This document shows positions 1 to 11,544 of a stretch of DNA of 64,000 nt, in pieces (position 1 is the stretch's first letter; every line of letters starts with the position of its first letter). The stretch covers positions 237,955,803 through 238,019,802 of the forward strand of contig OV884059.1 in NCBI GenBank assembly GCA_930367215.1, given 5' to 3'. Below the pieces are notes generated by a model. It saw nothing but the letters and a program-made list of their open reading frames with translations, was not told where the DNA came from and searched no databases. Position numbers and translations under genes: made by a program. Source of the stretch: Pollenia angustigena. Taxonomy: Eukaryota; Arthropoda; Insecta; Diptera; Polleniidae.

Positions 1-60
1 TAATTTCTATACATTCGCATTACCAATAATTTTTTCGTTTTTCTTATGTATTTAAAACAG

Positions 61-644
61 GTATTCTCAATGGACCTGATATTCGGAAATTGATCAAAAG
101 TGATTCTTTCACACATTTGCTTTCAGAGCATCACGACCACCAACATGCATGGAACGCATTGAAAGAAGTAATAGAAGGCGTTCTAGGAAAGAACCGTGTC
201 CAGCGAGAAGAGATACAGCAACGAGTGGACAGGTTGCTGTTTTATTTCGAAAAAATCGGTGCATCCATGACGCTGAAATTGCATTTCTTGCACCACCACC
301 TCGATACTTTTTTGGCACAATCACCTCAGGAATCAGACGAACAAGGAGAGAGGTTCCACCAGGTGACCATGCCATTTGAAAAGCGGTTCAAAAGCAAAAA
401 ATTGGATGCATTGCTTGCGGAGGTTTGTTGGTGGAGTTCCACAATTATGCAGTTTGAAGAAAGCACCGAAGATGAAGACATTGAAATTGGTGGACACAGT
501 GAAAGAAACACGCCCTTGAATAGTATGTGTATCTCGGATGACGATACAGACTCAGACCATGAATATGAACAACCTACGAAGAAAACAAGATCATCAGAAC
601 CACAAGCGTCAACTTCTACAAGGATGGATATTGCCAATAATTGA
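61..644 (+). CDS. 3' terminal exon of an uncharacterised arthropod protein family, possibly mobile-element linked
   Basis: The reading frame is open from a splice acceptor (pyrimidine-rich tract ending in AG at 59-60) to a stop at 642-644, so this looks like a last exon rather than a whole gene; the first ATG lies well inside it. The protein begins near NGPDIRKL and contains LKLHFLHHHLDTF followed by SDEQGERFHQ, a signature I recall from many uncharacterised, multicopy arthropod proteins that behave like mobile-element products. The tail (about residues 125-185) is acidic then basic (DDDTDSDHE, PTKKTRSS), unrelated to catalysis as far as I can see. No catalytic motif is recognised. A polyadenylation signal follows about 85 bases after the stop. 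The frame is undamaged, so it may be recent or expressed. Function unknown; the transposon link is inference. Confidence 0.5.
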
Positions 645-726
645 AAAAATGTTCTAAATTTTGTTTTTATGCATATTATAATTGCGTATTAATTGCATAT
701 TATTTTATTTTCATTAAGTTTTTATA

Positions 727-732
727 AATAAA
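727..732 (+). terminator. Polyadenylation signal AATAAA
   Basis: A canonical AATAAA hexamer sits 83 bases past the stop of the exon ending at 644 and is followed by a T-rich stretch. It supports that exon being a true 3' end. Confidence 0.45.
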
Positions 733-1319
733 GTTTTTTTTTGCATGATAATTTTTTAATTTATATTTTTATTTTAAGGGTGGTGGCTATAACTGATTTT
801 TGAAATTCATACCTTTACTCAATTGCGAATAAAAGCGAAACGCGTGCATCGATTTTTATGATCTTTGTCTCATTTTGCTCATAGGTTATGTGACTTTGCG
901 AAAAAATAACTAGACTTGAAACTTTTTTCCATTTTGGATTTTTTATGTATTTTTAAAAAAAAAAATTTAAATTTTTAGGCAAAAAATAATTTTTTCCCTT
1001 CATACATTCATTTTTAACTTCGAAAGTGTTACTTGTATAGGAAAACAATATATGAACAGATTAAGGGAATTGTAATTCTTAATTTTTTAAAATTTATTTC
1101 AACTAAATTGGGCTAGTGGTTGTCGAGCTATGTCAAACAACAGGGCCTAAAACGTGATAAATTCCCCTATACGATAGTACTAACTTCAAATCGATACTAA
1201 CTTCAAATCGCAGGTAAGAAGACAAAACGAATGATGCAGAAATTCTTCTTTTTGGGTCTAATTTCACATACAGTTCACAGAATTGAGTTGGCAATCAATT
1301 AACTGAAAAATGTTGTACT
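733..1319. other. AT-rich non-coding stretch
   Basis: No coding signal is visible. The only structure is a 17-bp unit duplicated in tandem at 1178-1194 and 1195-1211, differing at the last base. Confidence 0.5.
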
Positions 1320-2310
1320 GTGTAATTAAAGTCAGATTGGCTAAAATGTCACGCGAAGAGTACCCTACTGGAGCGATGATGAACATGAACATCAAGGTGA
1401 AAGTTCGTTCGCGTTTGAAACTGCTATTTATTTGTTCCCCGATAATACTGTCGGTGATTCGGATACGTGAAAAACAATCCGTTTCGGATATAAACTGTGG
1501 ACGATTTGATTGAACATTGGCTACATGTTTCCTTTTGTCCCATACTCGTTTATCCGTTTTTTTTTCAATAAAAGTTTTAGACTCGATGCATCCGCCATAA
1601 TAGAACTATTTTCACATTGTGAACATAAAATGCAAAGCAATTCTAGTTTTTAATTTTTTGTTTACCTCCCATTACTTGCTGTACTTGTTGAAAGGGAGAG
1701 GCTTCCGCGCAAGCAGCACTGTTCGACCCAACCAGGGTACCGGCGCCCCTTCAAAATTGGTAAAAAAAAAAGCATTGAAAAAGTACAATTCCCGACTTTG
1801 CATTCGATATACGAAATAACGTTCTGGTAATTCGTTGGACGGACAATTCTAAATCTACACTCGCAAATAATTACAACGCAATCGATTCAGTAGTAGCAGT
1901 TCGTGTTCGTGTTTAACAGCCCCTCGCTATCAAAAATTACAACGGGCATATGGGTGGCGTGGATTTACATGGCAATGCGGTTGCCAAAACTGCATTTCTT
2001 CATTGCAGCTTCGCAAAACGCGAATCCTATCTTAAAGTTTGACTTCAATAACTCGGTGTCCAAGTCTCTGCTGCTTTCGTCGGAGGATGCAATATACGGA
2101 ATCGAACCTTCGCCTACAGAGGATTCATTCACTAATCGTTAGCAACAAAACTTTTCGATGGTAGACAGCTTGCATTTTCCTTTTAAAAGCACCAGTCGTC
2201 GCCGTTGCGTTATGTGTACAGCAAAAGTCACCATATTTTAGTGTGAGAAGTGCAACGTCCACATACACCTATACAATTGTTCCACAGAGTCAAACAATTT
2301 TATTTACAAC
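1320..2310 (+). pseudogene. Decayed piggyBac-superfamily transposase, copy 1
   Basis: Scattered fragments in shifting frames keep the order of a piggyBac transposase (DDE_Tnp_1_7). Around 1470-1545 the frame reads IRFGYKLWTI then LNIGYMFPFVPYS, matching the family's RFGYK-W stretch. Around 1650-1760 it reads LKGRGFRASSTVRPN, the G-FRA-GTVR-NR region. Around 1938-1990 it reads YNGHMGGVDLHGNAVA, the MGGVD motif that carries the third catalytic aspartate. At 2200-2285 RRCVMCTAKVTIF and CEKCNVHIH match the C-terminal cysteine-rich domain. Several stops and frameshifts separate these blocks, so it is dead. It is clearly different from the second piggyBac at 14.5-16.4 kb. I could not find its terminal repeats. 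Confidence 0.75.
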
Positions 2311-3080
2311 ACCGTTCCACACGTTCAAGGAATACGTACCATAAAAAAACATAAATAACTAAACAAATTTGTACACAACAAAAGATTGCAAAACACTTAA
2401 CAGTACCAGCGTGTGGTCAAACACACGGCAATTTTCGGAAAAACTACTCGTCGAAAAAAAAAATTTTTTTTTAGAAAATGTTAAAAATGGTATTATAAGA
2501 CGTTCCTGATATTTTCAACAAAAAATTTCAACGTTTAAATTTTTGGTTATTAACCGGTTAATGTAGAGGGCAGATAATAAGAAAGATTTTTTTCAATACT
2601 CATTTAAAGAGCAAAGCAATAATACCGCAGTGACCGCACAAAACTTTTAAAAAAATTTTTTTTTTGAGACTTTAACTATTTTTGTTTCATTATGTTATGG
2701 GAAAGTACATTAAGAAACGAAAATAGTTAAAGTCTCAATATATGAATTTGTCAGAAGCTTAAAGGCATTACTTCATAAAATAAAATGTAGAGTAAATAAG
2801 TATTGTTTGAAAGAATAATTTCCAAAATTTAAGATGCTACAAAAAAGAAGTTGCCAAGTACGCAAAGCTAAGTAATTTATATTAAAGCAATGTACAATGA
2901 CCTAATTTTGTTATGTATATTTTCCTTTTATCTAATTGCCAAGCTTCTGAAAAAAATCAAATAAGATTCACCCCCATATACCGATTTTTCGTATTTTTTC
3001 AATGGAAAATATTTAAATTATAAAAGAACTAAATAATTTTCAAAGAGTTCACAACTAATTAGATAGTAAAAAAGGGTGTT
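2311..3080. other. AT-rich stretch holding one hairpin
   Basis: No coding potential seen. A 23-bp inverted repeat (2666-2688 against 2714-2736, one mismatch) would form a hairpin with a 25-base loop. A 10-bp inverted pair, TCAGAAGCTT at 2751 and its complement at 2941, may be chance. Confidence 0.4.
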
Positions 3081-3767
3081 TAAATTTTAAGGGCCGATGT
3101 TGCATGTGAACCATAACTAAACGTCAAGTTTTTTTCTGCATTTCATTTGACATTTCTCATTCATTTCAGACTAATTCCATTTGAACCATGGAAAGATACA
3201 CAATCGGGCAACGCGTTAAAGTAATTCACATCAGTGGATTCGTCAATAAGCAGAATTACTGTGTATACAGTTACTGTGAATGGTGTTCGCTATCGTGAGA
3301 TGATAACGAACTTTTATGGCCCAAATCGGAAGATATGGATGTGGACGATATGTGGTTTCAACAGGATGGTGCCGCTTGCCGCACAGCTAATGGAACAGTG
3401 GCTCTTTTGCGCGACAAATCAATTCTCACGTGGTGGCGATGTCAATTGGCCGCCAAGATCGTGTGATTTGACACCGTTGGACTTCCACCTTTGGGGTCGT
3501 TTGAAAGAAAAAGTGTACGTCGATAAGCCAGCAACAATTCAAGACCTAAAGGATGAGATAAATTAGCACGTTAATGGCATAGAACCTCAATTGTGCATCA
3601 GCGTCATAGAAAATTTGGACCATCCGTTGGTGGTGTGCCGCCGAGGTCGCGATTTTGTTCCATTCATAATTGAACCATACCAATATTATCATAATAAAAA
3701 GAAATGACAATAATTTTCTAAATAATTTGTGTTTTATTCAAAATCAACATCGGCCCTTAAATATTTT
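3081..3767. mobile_element. Internally deleted mariner-like element
   Basis: Inverted termini containing TTAAGGGCCGATGTTG (left about 3087-3102) and its complement (right about 3745-3760) bracket a transposase relic. At about 690 bp it is roughly half the usual 1.3 kb of mariner elements, so it is nonautonomous. The exact TA target duplication is obscured by AT-rich flanks. Confidence 0.75.
3188..3566 (+). pseudogene. mariner transposase, deleted and frameshifted
   Basis: The start at 3188 reads MERYTIGQRVKVIHIS, a typical N-terminus for this mariner group, but a large internal deletion removes most of the DNA-binding region and the first catalytic aspartate. At about 3335 the frame gives VDDMWFQQDGAACRTAN, the block with the second catalytic aspartate. 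After a frameshift, DVNWPPRSCDLTPLDFHLWG (to about 3500) gives the third catalytic block, followed by LKEKVYVDKPATIQDL. The protein cannot be active. The two fragments together make the assignment secure, though the subfamily is not certain. Confidence 0.8.
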
Positions 3768-4450
3768 AACTTCTGACACATCCATATATATTCTTTCAAA
3801 CAAACCTAGAGAAAAATCGTTATACAAAAAAGTTTCTTCAGTGTTTGTTTAATTCCAAAAACTTATTTTAAATTTTCATCGTTAAGAATAGTACCAGCAA
3901 AGAGTTTATAAAATAAAATTCAAATGATTTCTTTTTTTGCTATTTTATTTTTGTACGTTGTCATTAAAAGTGCAGAAGATAATTTTCCTCAATGCAAAAA
4001 TAAAACTCATTTTATCCCTTTCCTTTAAATGGACACATGTGTACCAAGTTGTTTTTGTGGTTACTTTATTGCTGACAAAACTTTAGTTTTGCTTAATTAT
4101 ACCCTACGGCATCATAGAGAATGAGAGAATCATGCATTTGTTCTAATGCCTTTTCACACTTGCAAAAATGTGAAACATGCATTCATACTTGCAACATATG
4201 TATGTCTAACATATTGTTACATAAAACGCAAAAGGCCCTCTCTTATATTTTGATCATATTACAGGAGAAGCATAACAACTATGTACAATCATAATTTGAT
4301 GAATTGCCCTAACCCGTTTACAATATATTTTTCTTATAAAACCTTAAAGTTGTTTTGACAGTTGTCAATCTTTAGATATTTAAGCGTTTATCATATAATC
4401 TTTAGGGTCGTTTGTTTGTTGTTAATTAAATCAAAATTTTGGTTGAACGA
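3768..4450. other. AT-rich non-coding stretch
   Basis: No reading frame or repeat structure that I can support. A short ATACCCTACGGCATC segment near 4099 resembles the ends of dispersed fly repeats but is too short to call. Confidence 0.4.
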
Positions 4451-4454
4451 TTAA

Positions 4455-4953
4455 CCCTAGATAAACTTTCTTCGTCTTATTGACGAATACCGTTAAAAAG
4501 TACTTATTTAACTCCGCAGTTTTTCACTGAAACTCTTCCAAATTTCATGTAGCTGTAGATATTGCTGATCTGCTGAAGTGTGTGGAAGTACGTGCTTATA
4601 GGTTGTGTGTAAGTCTGATTTTTCGTTGATTGTTTTCATCGCTCTGACGATGGAAGTGTGGGAAATTTTGCCTTTTAGTATAATTTTAAACCTTTTTTAA
4701 ACCTAGATACACTTTCTTCTTCGTATTGACGAAATAAGCTTTGGCTTGCTTTTGTTGTGTTTTTAGTATTAAGTTTTGAAGTTAACTATAATATACTCTT
4801 TAGAATGAAACAAAACTTAAGTGTTTTATAAACTATTCAAAAATTTTCGTGTTTCCTTATATTGGGTGGGCTTGAGGATAGATCATAAACGGACTTCGTC
4901 GATTCGACGAAGAAAGTGTGTAGTGTATTAAAAAAAGGAAAGTGCATCTAGGG
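4455..4953. mobile_element. piggyBac-type MITE, 499 bp
   Basis: Both ends are TTAA followed by CCCTAGAT (TTAA at 4451-4454 and 4954-4957), which matches the TTAA target and CCCTAGA start of piggyBac termini. The inverted arms continue with ACTTTC and a TTCGTC-GACGAA palindromic segment; an extra copy of the arm lies at about 4699-4735. There is no transposase frame, so it would depend on a partner element. The duplicated arm inside the element resembles subterminal transposase-binding repeats (inference). Confidence 0.75.
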
Positions 4954-5604
4954 TTAAAAAATTTGTTGTGGACACTTGTGTTTACGCAATACATTCGAAT
5001 CAAAAGAAAAGTCGATTTTTAATTATTAGTTAGTTAGGGCCTTTTGTGTTTTAGGTGCCGATATAATATGGATCCAAAATGTCACCATTTCTGAAAAAAA
5101 TTCTTGACTTGCTAAAAACTATTTTTCTATAAATGTGGCGAAATTTAAAAAACGCTAAAAGTATTTTTGGAATTAATTTTGTTTAAAACCATAAAAAATT
5201 ACGAAAAAAAACTTGACAAATTGTAAAGCTACTTTAAAAAAAAAAAAATTAAATTTTGTCCGCAAAGCCACAATATTGATAGAATTTATTGACACTTTTC
5301 TAGTAATGGCATTAATGTAATCGTAAGATATAGAATGGTATGCAATGAGATAGAAACATCTCGTAAAGATGTTGATTTTTACCTCGCTGTATTTCTTAAA
5401 GGAAAATTTCAACATCTTTACCAATAGACGTAGAGTTTAGACGTTGACAAGTGTGAAAAGCCTATTAGAAATATTGATACCTTTATGTATAGCGATCTTC
5501 AAATAATCCTTGATCAATCCAGCGATGTCCGCCCGACTGGCTAGCTGATCAGTTGAATGTCTATTTACGCCTTGTTCGAAAAGTACTGGTCGCAATTTAC
5601 ATAC

Positions 5605-5800
5605 ATATCGAGCCCTAACCGCGAAAATAACGTAAGCGCCAAAAATCAAATTTTTAGGAGAGAGTTTTTTTTATTTTTTTTTTTTCATAGAAATTTTTTA
5701 TGAAATTTGTCGCTTATTATAAAATTGTTCTTGCTATAAAAACGTAACGTTACCTTATGTGACCATGAAATTTTAGGAGATAATGCAAGTGATGCCAGTT
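5605..5800. repeat. Fragment of the ATATCGAGCCCTAAC terminal-repeat family
   Basis: The stretch beginning ATATCGAGCCCTAAC at 5605 matches the termini at 10471, 19221 and 21690. Its second half (about 5745-5800) matches the interior of the 10471-10704 copy in the opposite orientation, so this copy is rearranged. Confidence 0.5.
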
Positions 5801-5964
5801 AAGTCATTTATTAAAAAAAAATTGAAAATTATGCTCGATATTATAGTAACTTCACCTTATTATTCTCGCCTGCAGCCATATTGTGGCCAAACCAGATATC
5901 ACAAACATATTACTGTTGCCTTCGATATTGTAGTTTCAAGACGTCTCACTTTCATTAAAATGTG

Positions 5965-6830
5965 TGTAGTCTACTTGCAAACACCGCAAGGTTAAGGAAA
6001 CAAAATACTGAGAAATTCGACTAAAACCGAGTGTAAAAATTTAAATGCCAATCCATATAGAGAGTTTTGCAGAATTTTTGTTTTTTTTTTAAACTAAGCG
6101 GTGCTTGCAAGTGGACTACTCACATATGTATGCAAACTATTTCTTATTTTAATTAATCTTGTAATCCGGTGTTACGATCAAAACTTTTTTAAACTTTTCA
6201 ACAAAATCTTTTTTACTGACATCTTTAATATTTTTTTTTATGACAATTAAATAAGTCTATGATCTCATTTTTAGAAAGTCCTTTTGTTTGTAATTTCAAG
6301 AGAATTGAGCAGGGCTAAAAAATCAGAGCAAGTTAAACTCTCTTTTTGGTTTAAAATGTGTTTAAACCAACAAATCTATAAATTAGTAAACATATGAACC
6401 ATCTTTAAACGCATAAAATGGGGCGTTTAAACTACCAATACAGACCATATGAATTTGATAAGATTTATCGTAGTGCTGCCACATGTTATTTTTTTAACGA
6501 CATATTATACATGGGACACTGATTTATAGTTGTTGAGTTTAAGATACATATAAATTCAAGATTAGTTCATATAAACCATCGTTTAAACCTTCAGTGATTT
6601 ACTAGCACTTAGTCACATTTTTCTTCCGATTTTTGCAGCATTCATTTAGCATTTCGAATCGATTCTGCCTCATATTCGCTATGCTTATTTTTTCTAGGTT
6701 GCAAAAAAAAAATATTGGCAAGCTGGATCAAAAATGTGTTTTAAACGCAAAAATTGAAGGAATAAATGGGCAAAAAATGCCATATGCCATTAAAAACCTG
6801 CCCTGTTAAAATACGGATAAAAAAACCAAT
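5965..6830 (-). repeat. Dispersed repeat, inverted relative of 17440-17810
   Basis: Three blocks match the 17.4-17.8 kb region in reverse order and orientation: one with TTGCAAACACCGCAAGG (5975), one with AATCCGGTGTTACGATC (6163), and one with ATGCCATATGCCAT (6776). The copies are diverged. The class is unknown. Confidence 0.6.
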
Positions 6831-8158
6831 TGTTATTGTTGCTAGACAGCCCTACTATTATTTGTGGTAAACATATAATTGTTATTATTAACAATATCAT
6901 GATCGAAAGCCACTAAATATCGGTGCGGCTTACATATTTGAAAGTGTTTAACCCATTTTATTACTGCACCTGACACTAATGAGGATGAAGTTACCATCAT
7001 CTGTTTAAAATCTTACTTTTAAATAATTAAGGAAATCGCAAATGCGTGCAAAAATAAACACATTTGCACAACACAACAACAAAATGTACGTGTGTATTTG
7101 CCATTCGTTTGCACTTAAAAAACCCTGTGCAAAATTAGAAGTGGATATTTGCTCAGTTGCAAACAAATGTAAACAGTACCAATCGGATTTTAACATAAAA
7201 TAGAGAATAAAATTTAATTTAATTTAAAAAGAAAAAAATTAGTTAAATATGCTTGTGTAAATTGTAAACAGATGCAAATTTTCAACAGTGCTGCCGGAAG
7301 TTTTTGTGTTGCCAGAATAAGTTTTTAGAAAAATAACACATTTGCACAACAAAATAAAAGTGGTATGCTCTCAATCAATCATAATATGCACTGCAAATTT
7401 ACAAATTGCAAATTTGCACAACGTCCGTCGTGATTACCCTTAATGTTTTATGTGCTGGTTTAAAAACGGCCGGTTTAGCTTAACATGTATTGTAATTATC
7501 TTTTGAACCTGCCTGTACGATAATACACAATTTCTTTGTGTCGTCAAGTTTCTTACGGCCTGTTCGACGATTTCACTTTGTTAACTTAACTATCATTTAA
7601 AACAAAAACAAATTCTAAAATATTGTTTTTGATTTAAATGTTAATTGAGCGAACGTTGCCTTTGTTCGAAATCGATGAACAGGTATCAATTTTTTACCTT
7701 AAACTCATCTACCACATTACGAATACAAAACAAAAGAACAAAATAAAATATACCGTAACTGGACAAGATTTGACAAGTATATTTGGCATTTAAGCCGTTC
7801 CATTCTCTCTTTTCCTTTCTCCTAAAAACTCAAGACTTAATCAGTCAAGTAAATTTTTCAATTAATCTTAACATCATAACAACATTTTGTGTTGTTAGGT
7901 CAATAATGCAAATACGATTTTAAGCATTGCCACATTTAACCGTTTTACATTTTTATTTCGATGTGGCACATTCATACGACAACAAAAGTAAAATTAATTT
8001 AAAATTGTGTACATAAAATTCCAAAATACACAACAATTTTTAATTTTTTCGTTATTCATTAAAAAAAATAAAAAGTTTATATACATACAGTGCTACTAAA
8101 TGCATAAATTGTCCATCCGGCATCACATAAAAATAAGAATTTTCAGTAAGAAAATTTA
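6831..8158. other. AT-rich stretch with a recurring TTTGCACAAC motif
   Basis: No gene is visible. TTTGCACAAC occurs near 7063, 7341 and 7408 among AT-rich DNA; this may mark an old repeat but no boundaries can be drawn. Confidence 0.35.
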
Positions 8159-9680
8159 CATATCGTCAGCTCAGAATTGTTTTGACGCATATGCCAAAAA
8201 GTCGGAGTGGAGAAAAACGACGAAGAAGATTTACATGAAGATTTCTCAAAATGTACCCGATAGAATTTTTTTATATTTTTACCACAGCTTCCGGTATATG
8301 TTTTGACGAATATTTAAATTTTTGCGCACTTTTATGAATAAAGTTAGAATTTATGAGTATTTAAAAAAAAAAAAAAAATTTTAAAAGTGGCTTTTTTGTG
8401 CTGCATACGTATACTTATTGCGTGAGTGACTGACTCATTCATCATCGCACAGCCTAAACGCCTGAAGCTAAGGACTTGAAATTTGGACCGGAGGTGGATC
8501 TTTCCCCAAATCGATCCACTAAGACGGAATTTTTAAAAATTCGAATGTTTAGGGGGTAAAAAAGGGTAAATTCGGAAACCTTTTATCTCTAAAACTAAAA
8601 GAGATACAAAAAAACTGTAATACATATCGTTTTTCTTTTCAAAAATAAGTGGACAGGTGTGTGGTACTTTTTTGCAATTTGGCTCTTTTAGGGTGAAAAT
8701 GGGTAAAACCTGCTTTTTGGTACGTTTTTGTCAGCCCAACTATCTTTTGATCCAAAAAACATAGAAATAAAGTTTATACCACATTCGAAACTTATCAAAA
8801 AAATACGAAGGAACCCTCAAATTATATTGCCTAGAATTAACAATGCTTTATTTGAAAGGTCTTTTATTGTAAGAATTGCACGTCGTTGGAGCACATTACC
8901 TACTGAGCTTCGTGTGTTTTCACACTCAAATAATGCCTTTCGTGTGAAAATTTTGGCTGTTTTTACGAACTTATAGTGAACAATTCTTCATACTTAATTT
9001 AAACGTGATGTTGCTTATATATTTATGGGATCAATTGTCTTTTGATATTTTCTAGTTAATTCTACTTTTAAATATATATATATGTGCATGTATATGTGTA
9101 CATATATATATATATTGATATTTATTTTGCTTTGGGACCTAGGGATTTAAGTCAAATTCTAAATTTAAATAATTTAAATATTTTTAGTATTAACTCAGGT
9201 ATATTTCTTTGTAATATAGTTTATTGGCCTAATGAGGCTTTTATATTACCTGCAATAAATTGAAATTGAATTGAATTGAATACAAGTTTGGTACTTTTTC
9301 GAAATTCGAACGTTTAAAGGGTGACAATCGTAACTATTTTTGGTACTTTTTTACAAAACATTTTGCATTTTGCAATTTTGGATACTATAATGGGGGGACA
9401 AAATAGTACCAAAATGGGAAATACGGGAAATTTAATATCTTTCTTCAGCTTTTTGGTTCTACAACTGGTATTTTTTAATTATCGTTAATATTTGACCTCA
9501 AAACATAAAATCCAACATGGAATGTCCTGAATGAATGCTTTATATCTCAAAAACCACAAACATTTCGCGAAACAGATTTTGGATTCAAAAAGGGGGTATT
9601 CAAAATATATTAATCCCATACCTAACTAAATTTTTTTAAAAATGGTCGGTAGGTCAAACCAATTCTGAGCTGACGATATG
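8159..9680. mobile_element. 1.5-kb unit bounded by a 28-bp inverted repeat
   Basis: Bases 8159-8186 are the reverse complement of 9653-9680 with a single mismatch, far beyond chance at this spacing. The interior holds a dispersed repeat shared with 42.2-42.6 kb and a LINE 3' end (8777-9281) inserted in that repeat. No target duplication is clear, so the superfamily is not assigned. Confidence 0.6.
8777..9281 (+). mobile_element. 5'-truncated LINE 3' end
   Basis: The frame to the stop at 8974-8976 reads RINNALFERSFIVRIARRW then STLPTEL, the pattern seen at the C-terminus of Jockey-type LINE reverse-transcriptase proteins (a block where arginine-flanked residues precede WN-LP). A 3' untranslated region of about 300 bp follows and ends in a short TTGAA tandem tail, typical of LINEs. 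Comparison with the related uninterrupted repeat at 42.5 kb places the 5' junction near 8777 and the 3' junction near 9281. Confidence 0.65.
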
Positions 9681-10470
9681 AACATTAAGTTAGTTAATCG
9701 CATTTTTAATAGCGAATAGGCTACGTATAAACGTAGTATATAGCTCCCAAATTTAATCCACTCTCGAAAACAATGAAATAGTTACGAGTGCAGTAAAGTG
9801 TGTAATGGTCTGGCTTGCCCGACTCTTTTGAGGTTCTGTTTATCTTTTAGTTTGTCATTTTCTACATCTCAGGTGGCATGTTAATTTTTTAAAAACAAAA
9901 AAATAAAAAAAAGTTCTCCATATGCTTCCAAGGGCTTGGATTATTAATTTTGGGATTGAGAAAAATTTTTCTTTGATATTTTTTTTTTTGTAATTTTAAA
10001 CAGTTAAAATTATGTATGTACCTACAAATGTTTAATAAACCAAAACAAAATGGCATACTTTTTTGCAAATAAACATAAAGAACTTTTTTTTTAAATTTAA
10101 GAAATTTTAAATTTGCCATTATTTTTATTCTAATGTCTCATGTTTTTCAAATTTAAAAACTCTTGAAGTTGGTTAATAAAGTGCATTTTATATTAACAGG
10201 TATTTAAGAAAAATCCAAAAAAAGGAGCGAATTGAATAACTTTTGTGGCAAAACCTTTCTATTATTTTATGAAGTAACTTTTCATTTTTAGTTGAAGTTG
10301 AAATAGATAAAGAATCACACTAATTTTGCTTTAAAAAGTAAAAAAAGATGTTTGTCATTTTTTTTCGAAGTAAAACAGTGTAGAATAGTAGTTGAATTCA
10401 CACGTCATTCGGTAATTGTTTTCTACATTTCGTTGTTTAGAAATTATAAAAATTCATATTTAGTCCACTA
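9681..10470. other. AT-rich non-coding stretch
   Basis: Nothing recognisable. The open frame on the minus strand at 9889-10119 is lysine- and phenylalanine-rich and reflects base composition only. Confidence 0.45.
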
Positions 10471-10704
10471 TATCGAGCCCTAATAGCAAAAATGATGTAA
10501 CCAACAACAATTTAGATTTTTGTTTTTTTGATGAAAATCGATAATTTTTGATTATTTGCATCATCTCTAAAAATCTCATATCTGTGGAAGGTACCGTTAC
10601 GAAATAAGAGCAAAAGCAATTTCAAACGAAGCCCTAGACTTGAAGCAAAAATATTTAAAAAAACCTTCTCCTGTAAAAATAATTTTTGCTATAAGGGCTC
10701 GATA
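10471..10704. mobile_element. MITE of the TATCGAGCCCTWA family, 234 bp
   Basis: The two ends are inverted copies reading TATCGAGCCCTWATAGCAAA and continuing for about 27 bp with few mismatches. It is the most compact copy of the family that also appears at 5605 and forms the ends of 19221-21690. No open frame. Confidence 0.7.
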
Positions 10705-11544
10705 TTTCCACTCATCAATCAAAAGAAACTGTTTCTATGTCTTGTAATGTAACCTGAATTGAAAAACTGGTAAAATAAACCTTTTATTACGCGAATTCAA
10801 AACCAAACAGCTGAGAATCTGTTATGATTTGACTTTAGTATATTTTATTTATATTTAACAATAACTTTAACCGCACACACATTCAAGTCAAACGTTTGCT
10901 CTTTGCACATTCATGGATTTGCAAAAACAATTTTATATAAAAAAGCTAAATAAATAAAAAAACACATTTTTATAATTGGTTGCGGCTAACTTAACTTTCC
11001 CCCTCTGGATACGCGCCTGGTGGGTATAAAAGAAGTAATTTCTTTTACAACCTTCAACTTGGAAATTATAAAATATTGTTACGAAAGTAAAATTATCTAA
11101 GAATTATTTATAGTTATAAGTTATCTTGTAATTTATAGTTTTATGTCATAGTAGTTACTTAAAATTGTCATGTATAATTTTCAACACAACTGTTATTTTA
11201 AAGTAATTCCTACATGAATTTTCCAGTCATTTCTAGAAATGGTTTTAGAACATAATAAATAGTTATTACAGGGAGGTTCGGGAAAAATCTCAAAATAATT
11301 ATGAAATATAAAAAGGGGTAACCCGTGAATAATTTTTTAGTTTTGTTTGGACACATAAACGGTTCTGTTCCTAACAGAGAACTGCAAAATCCACTATTTT
11401 TGTTGATTTACTCATACGCTATAATTTACATTAACGTTTTGTACACATTTGATTTGTGCATGTGTGAGTTTATTATTGAAAGTGCTTTGTTTGCATTTAT
11501 TGTTGCGTACGCAATAACACAATTTCTTAAAGTCAAACGGCATT
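10705..11544. other. AT-rich non-coding stretch with a TATA-like site
   Basis: No gene recognised. GGTATAAAAG at about 11027 is a good TATA-box match but no transcript evidence accompanies it. Confidence 0.35.

Noticed and set aside
11022..11040. Core promoter from GGTATAAAAG
   Set aside because: A TATA-like hexamer is expected often in DNA this AT-rich, and no gene starts downstream.
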